In this document: piece by piece, positions 1-7,400 of the stretch | Numbering within the stretch: the stretch's first letter is position 1 | How the letters are laid out: each line of letters starts with the position of its first letter | Source of the DNA: Pseudochrobactrum kiredjianiae | GTDB lineage: Bacteria > Pseudomonadota > Alphaproteobacteria > Rhizobiales > Rhizobiaceae | Assembly: GCF_030362795.1 (NCBI RefSeq) | Contig: NZ_JAUCBM010000001.1 | Location: 248,001 to 312,000, forward strand | Reading direction: 5' to 3' | DNA: 64,000 nucleotides | Notes under the pieces: generated by a model | The model's input: the letters and a program-made list of their open reading frames with translations, nothing else | Databases searched by the model: none | Told to the model about the DNA's origin: nothing | Program-made: the position numbers and the translations under genes

Positions 1-122
1 TTGCGGATATGCCGATCGTGCGCAAACGCATCGATAATGCTGAAATGAATACAGTACTGTCCAACTCCTTCGGTTTTGGTGGAACGAACGCAACGCTGGT
101 ATTCCAGCGTTATCAGGGCTGA
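1..122 (+). CDS. fabB: beta-ketoacyl-ACP synthase I, C-terminal end (partial)
   Basis: Only the last 39 or so codons lie in the window, read in frame from base 3 to a TGA at 120-122. The piece ends with [16 protein letters not shown], the conserved C-terminal signature of FabB/FabF condensing enzymes, which elongate acyl-ACP with malonyl-ACP in type II fatty acid synthesis. The FabB rather than FabF assignment rests on the neighbour: fabI starts 12 bases downstream, as in the fabA-fabB-fabI clusters of Brucella and rhizobia. The 5' part is outside the window, so the active-site Cys and His residues cannot be checked. Confidence 0.85.
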   Translation, partial: ADMPIVRKRIDNAEMNTVLSNSFGFGGTNATLVFQRYQG

Positions 123-134
123 CGGAGAGAGAGT

Positions 135-953
135 ATGCAGGATTTAATGAAAGGCAAACGCGGGCTGATTATGGGTGTTGCAAACAACCATTCTCTTGCT
201 TGGGGTATTGCCAAACATCTTGCCGATCAGGGTGCTGAGCTGGCTTTCACCTATCAGGGCGATGCCCTTGGCAAGCGCGTCAAACCATTGGCAGAGCAGG
301 TCGGATCGGATTTGGTTCTGCCTTGCGATGTTGAAGATATTGCAACTGTTGATGCGGTCTTTGACGAGATCGAGAAAAAATGGGGCAAGCTCGATTTTAT
401 CGTTCACGCTATTGGTTTCTCCGACAAGACAGAGCTGAAAGGCCGTTATGCGGATGTAACCACCCGTGAAAACTTCAGCCGTACCATGGTGATCTCTGCT
501 TATTCCTTCACGGAAGTGGCACAGCGCGCTGAACGTCTGATGAAAGACGGCGGTTCGATCCTCACGCTGACCTATGGCGGCTCAACCCGCACCATCCCGA
601 ACTACAATGTGATGGGTGTTGCCAAGGCTGCTCTGGAAGCTATGGTGCGTTATCTGGCTGCCGATTATGGCCCGCAGAATATCCGTGTGAACGCAATTTC
701 CGCAGGTCCTGTGCGTACATTGGCTGGTGCCGGTATTGGTGATGCCCGTGCGATCTTCTCGTATCAGCGTCGTAATTCGCCGCTGCGCCGCACTGTAGAT
801 ATTGATGATGTGGGTAAATCTGCAGTCTATCTGCTGTCGGATTTGTCGAGCGGTGTCACCGGTGAAATCCATTATGTGGATTCCGGTTATAACATCGTTT
901 CAATGCCGACATTGGAAGAGCTGAAAAGCTCGGATGCAACCGGCACTGAATAA
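135..953 (+). CDS. fabI: enoyl-ACP reductase (NADH), FabI
   Basis: A 272-residue short-chain dehydrogenase-fold enzyme that reduces trans-2-enoyl-ACP in the last step of each fatty-acid elongation cycle in the cytoplasm. It starts with GLIMGVANNHSLAWGIAK, the FabI version of the nucleotide-binding loop. The catalytic pair is visible as Tyr near residue 157 and Lys seven residues later (YNVMGVAK), followed by the substrate-loop region ISAGPVRTLAGAGI. The start is preceded by a purine-rich GGAGAGAGAG. It is the last gene of the fabB-fabI transcript and is closed by a strong terminator. Length is normal for the family. FabI is the known target of triclosan-type inhibitors; no unusual change stands out. 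Confidence 0.95.
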   Translation: MQDLMKGKRGLIMGVANNHSLAWGIAKHLADQGAELAFTYQGDALGKRVKPLAEQVGSDLVLPCDVEDIATVDAVFDEIEKKWGKLDFIVHAIGFSDKTELKGRYADVTTRENFSRTMVISAYSFTEVAQRAERLMKDGGSILTLTYGGSTRTIPNYNVMGVAKAALEAMVRYLAADYGPQNIRVNAISAGPVRTLAGAGIGDARAIFSYQRRNSPLRRTVDIDDVGKSAVYLLSDLSSGVTGEIHYVDSGYNIVSMPTLEELKSSDATGTE

Positions 954-971
954 GTCTGATGCATATGATAT

Positions 972-1001
972 AAAAAAGCCGCGCATTGCGCGGCTTTTTT
1001 T
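972..1001. terminator. bidirectional rho-independent terminator (fabI / methyltransferase)
   Basis: A 9-bp perfect stem (AAGCCGCGC / GCGCGGCTT) with an ATT loop, flanked by an A-run on the left and a T-run on the right, so it can work on both strands. It sits between convergent fabI and the leftward methyltransferase gene. Confidence 0.9.
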
Positions 1002-1006
1002 GTAAT

Positions 1007-2029
1007 TTACTTACGGGCTTCGATGACTTTGAAGCCGTCTTTATCGGTAAGCGGCATGACCTGCCGGAAATGCTGTTTCAAGACAGCCTCATATGGCAGC
1101 TGGCGATTTGCCACCATCAGGAAGCGACCGCCGGATTTAAGGCGCTTGGCAGCAGCCGTTATAAAGCTCTGGCCGAGTGAAATATCGGTGTTACGACCGG
1201 TGTGGAACGGCGGATTGCTGATCACAGTGTCATAAATCTCTGTCATCGGCTCGGAAGCGACATCATGCCAGTAATAGTGCAGCGGCATTGGACTGTTAAG
1301 CTCAGCCAGATTGCTTTTGGCAATTTCCAGCGCTTCATAATCGGCTTCATAAAGATCAATACGGTTGATCTTAGCCGGATTGTCGAGACAGCAGGCTGCG
1401 AGATAACCCCAGCCAGCACCCAAGTCGGCTACATGACCAAAGGCGATGTTTTTGAGATGCGGCACCAGCAAAGCCGAACCGCGGTCGATTTCACCATGAG
1501 AGAACATGCCTGCTTTCGTCCAGAAACGCCCGTCAACGCGCTTTTGCTCAGGAATGAGGCTTTGTGTGGTTTCACCATCAATCGCTTCAGGGTGCGCTAG
1601 CCAGTAGGCTACAGCATGGTTTTTAGACAGGCGGTCGATTGATGTTGCAATCTGGTCGCTGCGTTTACGAAAACTATCAACGCCGAGCTTTTTGTCACCG
1701 GCAATAATGATCAGTCCGCCCGGCTTAACTTGTGACAGCAAAGCTGCCAGCCATTCCTCATTCCGACCACGATGTTTGTCGAGCAAAATCATGCCGCCAT
1801 CATAGGTTTCAGTGACGGTAATTTGCGGCGTGACCTGAAAACCGGCCTTGTTCAAGGCCAGCCATTCAGGTCTTGATGGCTGGATGCAATGGAGAAGTTG
1901 TTTCCACTCAGCACTGAGCGTTGTGTCGGCACTGATGCCAAAGCAGAGAAATTTCTCTCCCGATTGAGGCAAATCAAGTGTTTCATTCTCAAAAGGCAGA
2001 AAGAGGGTGTTTTGTGCGCCGGTAATCAT
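1007..2029 (-). CDS. class I SAM-dependent methyltransferase, RsmC/RlmG type
   Basis: A protein of about 340 residues. The C-terminal half is a Rossmann methyltransferase with a SAM-binding AFGHVADLGAGWGYLA region, an acidic LYEADYEALE strand and the catalytic NPPFHTG motif. That motif is typical of N2-guanine or N6-adenine methyltransferases of the RsmC/RlmG family, which act on 16S or 23S rRNA. The N-terminal half is a degenerate duplicate of the fold, as in RsmC. I chose the ATG at 2029 because the open frame beyond it runs into an intergenic repeat and encodes no family sequence. rRNA guanine methylation is the likely role; which base is modified cannot be told from sequence alone. It is convergent with fabI and transcribed alone. 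Confidence 0.8.
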   Translation of the reverse strand: MITGAQNTLFLPFENETLDLPQSGEKFLCFGISADTTLSAEWKQLLHCIQPSRPEWLALNKAGFQVTPQITVTETYDGGMILLDKHRGRNEEWLAALLSQVKPGGLIIIAGDKKLGVDSFRKRSDQIATSIDRLSKNHAVAYWLAHPEAIDGETTQSLIPEQKRVDGRFWTKAGMFSHGEIDRGSALLVPHLKNIAFGHVADLGAGWGYLAACCLDNPAKINRIDLYEADYEALEIAKSNLAELNSPMPLHYYWHDVASEPMTEIYDTVISNPPFHTGRNTDISLGQSFITAAAKRLKSGGRFLMVANRQLPYEAVLKQHFRQVMPLTDKDGFKVIEARK

Positions 2030-2121
2030 AAAATTTCTTTGGTCTTTTCTACCTGAGAAGGATGACAGTAGGTGGATTTTGGCAGATATTATACTGAACT
2101 TATTGCTGTCAATATAAGAGT

Positions 2122-2162
2122 TAGAGCGATCTTTGTGCACCCTATAGGGTGCAAGGCACTCC
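2122..2162. repeat. intergenic palindromic repeat, Bru-RS-like, half copy
   Basis: A TAGAGCGATC...GGCACTCC palindrome with a central stem TGCACCC / GGGTGCA. It is the first module only of the repeat seen in full at 7125, 13061, 14822 and 16604. The stem sequence differs from the other copies but the arms remain complementary. Confidence 0.7.
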
Positions 2163-2205
2163 AAACTATCTGCAAATCGGTGTTGCTCTTAAGGGAAGTC
2201 GTACT

Positions 2206-2442
2206 ATGGCACGTAAATGCTGTCAGCCGGAATGTTATGCAACATGCCTGCCGCAACATCAGGCGTTGCTCTTGCATCTGAAGACTATGATTTCACAGTC
2301 ATACACGGACAAACAGGATTTCCTTGGCTATTTGCTTGGTATGGCTGTCAGTGAAGCACAGGGCATTGTCGATTGTGCCCATCAGGAAGCCTGGCTGCAA
2401 AAGGGAATAAAGCCTGAGACAGAACTGGCCTTAACAGATTGA
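2206..2442 (+). CDS. small cysteine-containing hypothetical protein
   Basis: I do not recognise a named family. The frame encodes 78 residues beginning MARKCCQPECYATCLP, with four cysteines in the first dozen or so residues and one more near residue 58, then a short helical region (LLHLKTMISQSY, DFLGYLLGMAVSEAQG). The ATG is preceded by AAGGGAAG at a good distance, which favours a real gene. There is no signal peptide or membrane segment. The N-terminal Cys cluster could bind a metal such as zinc or iron-sulfur, but this is a guess. It lies alone between the methyltransferase promoter side and a terminator shared with pnp. A spurious frame is possible. Confidence 0.5.
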   Translation: MARKCCQPECYATCLPQHQALLLHLKTMISQSYTDKQDFLGYLLGMAVSEAQGIVDCAHQEAWLQKGIKPETELALTD

Positions 2443-2483
2443 TCCTTTTGCTGAACAGCCTTTGATTGTGTTGACTGCATGTT

Positions 2484-2587
2484 TAGAGCGCGTTTCGGTC
2501 TGATTGAATCAGATCCGCGCTCTAACACTCTGGTTTGACGCGCATCTTGTCCGAAAACCGTTTCACACTTTTCGGGATGCGCTCTAA
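2484..2587. repeat. composite RIME-like palindromic repeat
   Basis: Two palindromic modules joined head to tail. The first runs from TAGAGCGCG to CGCGCTCTA with a GTCTGATTGAATCAGATC centre. The second is the RIME1-like core, GCGCATC...TCCGAAAACCGTTTCACACTTTTCGGGATGCGC. It lies 3' of the small Cys-rich gene and next to the pnp terminator. Related copies are at 26911 and 49163. Confidence 0.75.
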
Positions 2588-2589
2588 AT

Positions 2590-2623
2590 GAAAAGCCCCG
2601 CATGTTACCATGCGGGGCTTTTC
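2590..2623. terminator. rho-independent terminator of pnp (bidirectional)
   Basis: A 15-bp perfect stem GAAAAGCCCCGCATG / CATGCGGGGCTTTTC around a 4-base loop, directly downstream of the pnp stop codon at 2640 and downstream of the rightward small gene. Confidence 0.9.
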
Positions 2624-2639
2624 ATAATTTGAAATGCGC

Positions 2640-4781
2640 TTATTCAGCAGCAGTTTCTTCTTTCTTTTCGGCAACGATTTCTTTGCCGGTTTCCTGATCG
2701 ACGATTTTCATCGACAGACGCACTTTACCGCGTTCATCAAAGCCCATCAGTTTAACCCAGACCTTCTGGCCTTCCTTAACCACATCAGTGGTCTTGGCAA
2801 CGCGGTCAGAAGCCAGCTGCGAGATATGTACCAGGCCATCGCGTGGACCAAAGAAGTTTACGAATGCGCCGAAGTCAGCAGTTTTAACAACTGTACCTTC
2901 GTAGATTTCGCCAACTTCAGGCTCGGCAACAATGGAGTGAATCCATTTTTTGGCAGCTTCGATTTCTTTCGCGGAAGAAGAAGCGATTTTGACTGTGCCA
3001 TCGTCTTCGATGTTGATTTTGGCGCCGGTCTTTTCAACGATTTCACGGATAACTTTACCGCCGGAACCGATAACATCACGGATCTTGTCGGTCGGAATGT
3101 TCATCACTTCGATGCGTGGTGCAAATTCACCGAGTTCAGCGCGGGCGCCGGACAGCGCTTTCGCCATTTCACCGAGAATATGAACGCGGCCGCCTTTAGC
3201 CTGTTCCAGAGCGGTTTTCATGATCTCTTCGGTAATACCGTCGATCTTGATATCCATCTGCAGGGCAGTAATACCGTTTTCAGTACCGGCTACCTTGAAA
3301 TCCATATCGCCGAGGTGATCTTCGTCACCAAGGATATCGGAAAGAACTGCAAAACGGTCGCCTTCTTTGATCAGACCCATAGCAATACCGGCTACAGGGC
3401 GGGTCAGAGGTACACCGGCATCCATCAGCGCCAACGAGGTGCCGCAAACGGTAGCCATGGAGGACGAACCGTTGGATTCAGTGATTTCAGAAACAGCACG
3501 CAGAGTGTACGGGAACTGCTCTTTAGCAGGCAGCATCGGATGAATCGCACGCCATGCCAGCTTGCCATGACCGATTTCACGACGGCCTGGTGAGCCCATA
3601 CGACCGGTTTCACCAACGGAATATGGCGGGAAGTTGTAATGCAGCAGGAAGGATTCTTTCTGCAGGCCGGCCAGTGTGTCGATGAACTGTTCATCTTCAC
3701 CGGTGCCCAGTGTTGCAACAACGATTGCCTGTGTTTCACCGCGGGTGAACAGAGCTGAACCGTGTGTACGCGGCAACATGCCAACTTCTGATACGATCTG
3801 ACGAACAGTTACCAGATCACGGCCGTCGATGCGGCTGCCGGTATCCAGAATGTTCCAGCGAACGATTTTAGCCTGCAAAGACTTGAAAACAGTGCCGATC
3901 TGTTCAGGTGTATATTCGGTTGTTTCAGCGCCTTCCGGCAGGAAGTGTGCTTTAACTTTAGCTTTGGCAGCATCAACAGCGGTATAACGAGCCTGCTTGT
4001 CGATGATTTTGTAGGCTGCGCGCAGATCATCTTCAATGATTGCAAGCATGGCAGCTTCAGGAGCCGACAGATCTTCCGGCTGGAAGTCACGTGGTTCTTT
4101 AGCGGCAACTTCAGCAAGGCTGATGATTGCATCGATCACAGGCTGGAAGCCTTTCTGACCGAAAACAACAGCGCCGAGCATGATTTCTTCCGAAAGTTCC
4201 TGCGCTTCGGATTCAACCATCAGAACAGCGTCAGATGTACCGGCAACAATCAGATCCAGGTCTGATTCAGCCATTTCGTCGAGATGCGGGTTCAGCACAT
4301 ATTCGCCGTTGATGTAGCCAACGCGCGCGCCACCGATCGGGCCCATGAAAGGCACGCCGGAAAGGGTGAGCGCAGCAGAAGCGGCAACCATCGACAGAAC
4401 GTCCGGATTGTTTTCCAGATCGTGCTGAATAACGGTGATAACAACCTGTGTGTCGTTCTTGTAACCATCAGCAAACAGCGGGCGGATCGGACGATCGATC
4501 AGGCGGGAAACCAGGGTTTCGTTTTCGCTTGGACGGCCTTCACGCTTGAAGTAGCCACCAGGAATACGACCGGCTGCATAGGCTTTTTCCTGATAGTTTA
4601 CAGTCAGAGGGAAAAAGTCCTGACCCGGTTTTGGCTCTTTGGCCGATACAACAGTGGCCAGCACCATTGTTTCACCGTAAGTGGCGATAACCGCGCCGTC
4701 TGCCTGACGGGCGACTTTACCGGTTTCGAGAATAAGCGGACGGCCGCCCCATTCAATTTCAACTTTATGTGTGTTGAACAT
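2640..4781 (-). CDS. pnp: polyribonucleotide nucleotidyltransferase (PNPase)
   Basis: A 713-residue phosphorolytic 3'-5' exoribonuclease and RNA-degradosome enzyme. It carries two RNase PH domains separated by an alpha-helical linker, then a KH domain with [20 protein letters not shown] and an S1 domain with [18 protein letters not shown]. The catalytic RNase PH region of the second half includes [20 protein letters not shown] chose the ATG at 4781 ([13 protein letters not shown]), which has an AAGGACA ribosome site. The frame open upstream encodes no PNPase sequence. It follows rpsO, the standard rpsO-pnp order, but 370 bases apart with a hairpin-rich leader, which suggests its own promoter or post-transcriptional control. 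The C-terminal tail is acidic and Glu/Lys-rich. Confidence 0.97.
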   Translation of the reverse strand: MFNTHKVEIEWGGRPLILETGKVARQADGAVIATYGETMVLATVVSAKEPKPGQDFFPLTVNYQEKAYAAGRIPGGYFKREGRPSENETLVSRLIDRPIRPLFADGYKNDTQVVITVIQHDLENNPDVLSMVAASAALTLSGVPFMGPIGGARVGYINGEYVLNPHLDEMAESDLDLIVAGTSDAVLMVESEAQELSEEIMLGAVVFGQKGFQPVIDAIISLAEVAAKEPRDFQPEDLSAPEAAMLAIIEDDLRAAYKIIDKQARYTAVDAAKAKVKAHFLPEGAETTEYTPEQIGTVFKSLQAKIVRWNILDTGSRIDGRDLVTVRQIVSEVGMLPRTHGSALFTRGETQAIVVATLGTGEDEQFIDTLAGLQKESFLLHYNFPPYSVGETGRMGSPGRREIGHGKLAWRAIHPMLPAKEQFPYTLRAVSEITESNGSSSMATVCGTSLALMDAGVPLTRPVAGIAMGLIKEGDRFAVLSDILGDEDHLGDMDFKVAGTENGITALQMDIKIDGITEEIMKTALEQAKGGRVHILGEMAKALSGARAELGEFAPRIEVMNIPTDKIRDVIGSGGKVIREIVEKTGAKINIEDDGTVKIASSSAKEIEAAKKWIHSIVAEPEVGEIYEGTVVKTADFGAFVNFFGPRDGLVHISQLASDRVAKTTDVVKEGQKVWVKLMGFDERGKVRLSMKIVDQETGKEIVAEKKEETAAE

Positions 4782-5140
4782 ATCTTGTCCTTGGTTTGGA
4801 ATATTTGTTCGCGGCGCTGATGTCAGCGCTTGCAATATTCCGGTTTGGAACAGGGAGCGGGCAAGACAACAAGAAGCTCGCAAAAGACGAGCTGCCTGCA
4901 ATCCTGCCTGCGGAACCTGTTCAATACAGTTCCATATCGGGCTTTTACGACAGTATTGTTAAAGCCCTGCTGCAGGTTCTCCGTTTTGGCAATCATGCAC
5001 ACGGATCATGCAGTATTTATTGTGGCAGATGTTTCAGGTCATAAACCTGAGAGGCTCTGCTGCCGGACGAATTTGATAACAAATGCCGTTCCGGTAAAAG
5101 TTCCGGCGAAAACCGCAAGGGTTCTCGCCGGAATATGCGC
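4782..5140 (-). other. rpsO-pnp intergenic region, pnp leader with hairpins
   Basis: 359 bases without a credible gene. Reading on the minus strand, the rpsO terminator-like hairpin (5095-5133) comes first. It is followed by a smaller stem-loop at 4940-4968 (GGGCTTT / AAAGCCC) and then the pnp start. In E. coli the same interval is cut by RNase III and PNPase to autoregulate pnp. The hairpins here make similar control possible but do not prove it. Confidence 0.55.
5095..5133 (-). terminator. probable terminator or processing hairpin after rpsO
   Basis: Stem TTCCGGCGA / TCGCCGGAA with an internal pairing of AACC and GGTT, followed on the minus strand by CTTTTACC. The T-run is short, so read-through into pnp is likely. 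Confidence 0.6.
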
Positions 5141-5410
5141 TTAGCGGCGCAGGCCGAGACGGCCGATCAGGCTCTGGTAGCGCGCTTCGTCAACACCTTT
5201 GAGATAGTCGAGCAGAGTGCGGCGCTGAGAAACCATTTTCAGAAGACCACGACGGGAATGGTTGTCATTCTTGTGGCCTTTAAAGTGACCGGTCAGGTTG
5301 GAAATGCGTTCCGAAAGAACGGCTACCTGTACTTCAGGAGAACCGGTATCGCCTTCTTTGGTTGCATATTCTTTAATAAGAGCCTGTTTGCGTTCAGCAG
5401 TAATCGACAT
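5141..5410 (-). CDS. rpsO: 30S ribosomal protein S15
   Basis: An 89-residue protein, the exact usual length for S15, beginning [15 protein letters not shown] and containing the diagnostic [15 protein letters not shown] and [19 protein letters not shown] segments, ending GRLGLRR. It binds the central domain of 16S rRNA early in small-subunit assembly. The ATG at 5410 is the canonical start; the longer open frame upstream has no S15 similarity. It is separated from truB by a terminator and followed by pnp. In other bacteria S15 represses its own translation by binding its leader; the upstream region here was not resolved into a clear pseudoknot. Confidence 0.98.
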   Translation of the reverse strand: MSITAERKQALIKEYATKEGDTGSPEVQVAVLSERISNLTGHFKGHKNDNHSRRGLLKMVSQRRTLLDYLKGVDEARYQSLIGRLGLRR

Positions 5411-5572
5411 CGGAATGTCCTTTTTGTTGAAGAGGAGAAAAGTCGCCCGCGGCCAAGATGTCGTCCAGCCGGGGCCATTTATTAAGCACAGTATTTGAGA
5501 CATTGGGTAATGCCCTATACTGAACCTGACGATCATATAATCGAAACTGTGGCTTATTTCCAGACACATTTC

Positions 5573-5598
5573 AAAAAAGCCTGCAAAGCAGGCTTTTT
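5573..5598. terminator. rho-independent terminator between truB and rpsO
   Basis: AAAAAGCCTGC / GCAGGCTTTTT with an AAA loop and A/T runs on both sides, placed just downstream of the leftward truB stop codon. It separates the truB transcript from rpsO. Confidence 0.9.
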
Positions 5599-5628
5599 AA
5601 GGAAAGTTCTGAATGAAAAGTCCCGTAT

Positions 5629-6627
5629 TTACTGCGTAAAAACCCGTTTTGGCTTGAACATTCCCTGTTCAATATAACCAATAGCCAGCAAACGGTTCTT
5701 ATGATTGGCGCAGACTTCATCCGCTTCCAAAGGGGCATCACGCCCGCGCAAAATCACCGGATTGCCCATACGCACACGATGCGCCTGATCATCGGAGAGT
5801 GCAACCTGCACCAGATCTTCCAGCGCTGCACCGGTATCAATGATAAAATCATCAAGGACAGAGAAGTCGCGTGGTGCCGCAGGGGCAGGGCTAGTGCCAG
5901 AAGCAGGGGAAGCTTCTGCTTCTTCATCTTCTGATTTTGGCGGCAGCGGCGGCCATGCGGCTTCCAGTTCCTGCAGCGTTATGAAATCATCTTCATTGAA
6001 TGGCGCAACTTCCATCCGGCGCAGTTCAGCAATATGACCAAAACACTCTAAGTCACGCCCCATATCGCGGGCGAGAGAACGGACATAGGTGCCTTTACCG
6101 CATTCAACTTCAAACACGGCCTGTCCGGCTTCGTTGATTTCAACCAGCTCGAGGCGGTCGATTTCCACTTCACGCGAAGGAATAGCAACAGTTTCACCAC
6201 TACGCGCCAGATCATAAGCACGCTCACCGTCAATCTTAATGGCGGAGAATTGTGGCGGTGTTTGCTGGATGATACCGGTATATTTGGGCAGCAAAGCCAG
6301 AATATCCGCTTCAGCAGGGCGCTTGTCAGACGTTTCGGTGACAGGACCTTCCAGATCATCCGTTGAGCGTTCTTCGCCCCAAGTGACTGTAAAGGAATAG
6401 ATTTTGGTGCCGTCCATCACATAGGGAACGGTTTTGGTGGCTTCACCCAAGGCAATCGGCAACATGCCGGAAGCAAGCGGATCAAGCGTACCGGCATGGC
6501 CTGCTTTTTCAACATTGAACAGCCATTTGATCTTGGACACGGCTTCAGTGGAACCCATGCCTTTCGGCTTGTCAAAAATCACCCATCCGGAGACCGGACG
6601 ACCTTTTTTCTTTCCTCTACGCGCCAT
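5629..6627 (-). CDS. truB: tRNA pseudouridine(55) synthase TruB
   Basis: A 332-residue enzyme that isomerises U55 in the T-loop of tRNAs. The catalytic Asp is in [19 protein letters not shown] near residue 45, and the family segment [17 protein letters not shown] precedes it. A C-terminal PUA-like end ([15 protein letters not shown]) is present. Between the catalytic and C-terminal parts is a linker rich in acidic residues, Pro and Ala (around residues 228-258, with [13 protein letters not shown]), longer than in E. coli TruB. Its ATG overlaps the rbfA stop by one base (TGATG), so the two are translationally coupled. A strong terminator follows. Confidence 0.96.
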   Translation of the reverse strand: MARRGKKKGRPVSGWVIFDKPKGMGSTEAVSKIKWLFNVEKAGHAGTLDPLASGMLPIALGEATKTVPYVMDGTKIYSFTVTWGEERSTDDLEGPVTETSDKRPAEADILALLPKYTGIIQQTPPQFSAIKIDGERAYDLARSGETVAIPSREVEIDRLELVEINEAGQAVFEVECGKGTYVRSLARDMGRDLECFGHIAELRRMEVAPFNEDDFITLQELEAAWPPLPPKSEDEEAEASPASGTSPAPAAPRDFSVLDDFIIDTGAALEDLVQVALSDDQAHRVRMGNPVILRGRDAPLEADEVCANHKNRLLAIGYIEQGMFKPKRVFTQ

Positions 6628-7070
6628 CAGCCGTTATTCTCGTTTTCTGTGTGTGTATCTGTGTCGGAATCATCGCTCTCATCGTGCTGCAAATCGCGTG
6701 CCACTTCCGGCGAGCGCAACAGAGCATCAATCTTGGCGAAGTTGTCGAAGCTGGTGTCAGGACGGAAACGGAATTCCGGCATATATTTCATCTGGCGCAA
6801 TTGCGGCGCAACGCGGCCACGCAAGAATTTTGCATGGTTTGCCAGAGCTTTAATCACAGTCTGTACGTCTGTATTGCCAACAATGCTGATGAAGCAGGTG
6901 GCAATTTTCAAATCCGGTGACATACGGACTTCGGTGATGGAAACAACAGTATTATTCAGAACATCGTCGCGGATTTCGCCGCGTGACAAAATCTGAGCCA
7001 CGGCATGACGAACCTGCTCGCCAACGCGCAACTGGCGCTGTGACGGTCCTGTAGAAGTAAAGCGGGACAT
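6627..7070 (-). CDS. rbfA: 30S ribosome-binding factor RbfA
   Basis: A 147-residue protein with a KH-type fold that binds immature 30S subunits and is needed for 16S 5'-end maturation and cold growth. Recognisable segments are [20 protein letters not shown] near the N-terminus, [19 protein letters not shown], and [20 protein letters not shown]. The C-terminal tail is acidic ([14 protein letters not shown]), common in alphaproteobacteria. It overlaps truB by one base. Unlike the classical infB-rbfA arrangement, it is separated from infB by 330 bases holding a terminator and a repeat, so it is likely transcribed from its own promoter there. Confidence 0.95.
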   Translation of the reverse strand: MSRFTSTGPSQRQLRVGEQVRHAVAQILSRGEIRDDVLNNTVVSITEVRMSPDLKIATCFISIVGNTDVQTVIKALANHAKFLRGRVAPQLRQMKYMPEFRFRPDTSFDNFAKIDALLRSPEVARDLQHDESDDSDTDTHTENENNG

Positions 7071-7124
7071 GGAGACTCCAAAATCTGAGCCAATTATCAG
7101 TCGGCGGCTGCATAAATTGCATGA

Positions 7125-7231
7125 TAGAGCACCGTGCGCCCTCTTGGGCGCACAAAGGTCTCTCTAACACTTTATATTTACAGCGTAATTTTACCTAAAA
7201 CTGATTCAGGTTTAAGAAATTATGCTGTAGC
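7125..7231. repeat. intergenic palindromic repeat, Bru-RS-like, full copy
   Basis: 107 bp made of two modules. The first is TAGAGCACCGTGCGCCC...GGGCGCAC...CTCTAAC, a cruciform-type palindrome. The second is an A/T-rich palindrome with AAACTGATTCAGGTTTAAG at its centre and ends in ATGCTGTAGC. Nearly the same sequence is at 16604-16710. Confidence 0.8.
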
Positions 7232-7360
7232 CGCAAAGCCCTGAGAGGCTTTCAGAGCATTTCACAGTCAGGTTCATATAAACCGACGGCAGTGACAATG
7301 CGACCAAATAAAATTCAGAGCGGTGATATGGCTGATTATGCGTGCAAACCGCCCGGGAAG

Positions 7361-7398
7361 GGAAACAGCGGCAGTGATTAAACTGCCGCTGTTTTGTT
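7361..7398 (-). terminator. rho-independent terminator of infB
   Basis: Stem AAACAGCGGCAG / CTGCCGCTGTTT with an 8-base loop directly after the infB stop codon. The minus-strand 3' side carries a short purine-rich tail (TTTCCC), so efficiency is uncertain, but the stem is strong. Confidence 0.7.
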
Positions 7399-7400
7399 AA

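Larger units (their letters stand above)
7071..7400. other. infB-rbfA intergenic region with terminator and repeat
   Basis: 330 bases without a gene. On the minus strand it holds, in order, the infB terminator (7361-7398), a weak AGAGC-bounded dyad around 7252-7322 with a GGTT/AACC core that may be a relic of the RIME-like module, a full Bru-RS-like repeat (7125-7231), and the start of rbfA. A promoter for rbfA-truB should lie here but I cannot place it with confidence. Confidence 0.5.

Noticed and set aside
2634-3593. 319-codon plus-strand frame opposite pnp
   Set aside because: Antisense shadow; no motif or ribosome site, and pnp is unambiguous.
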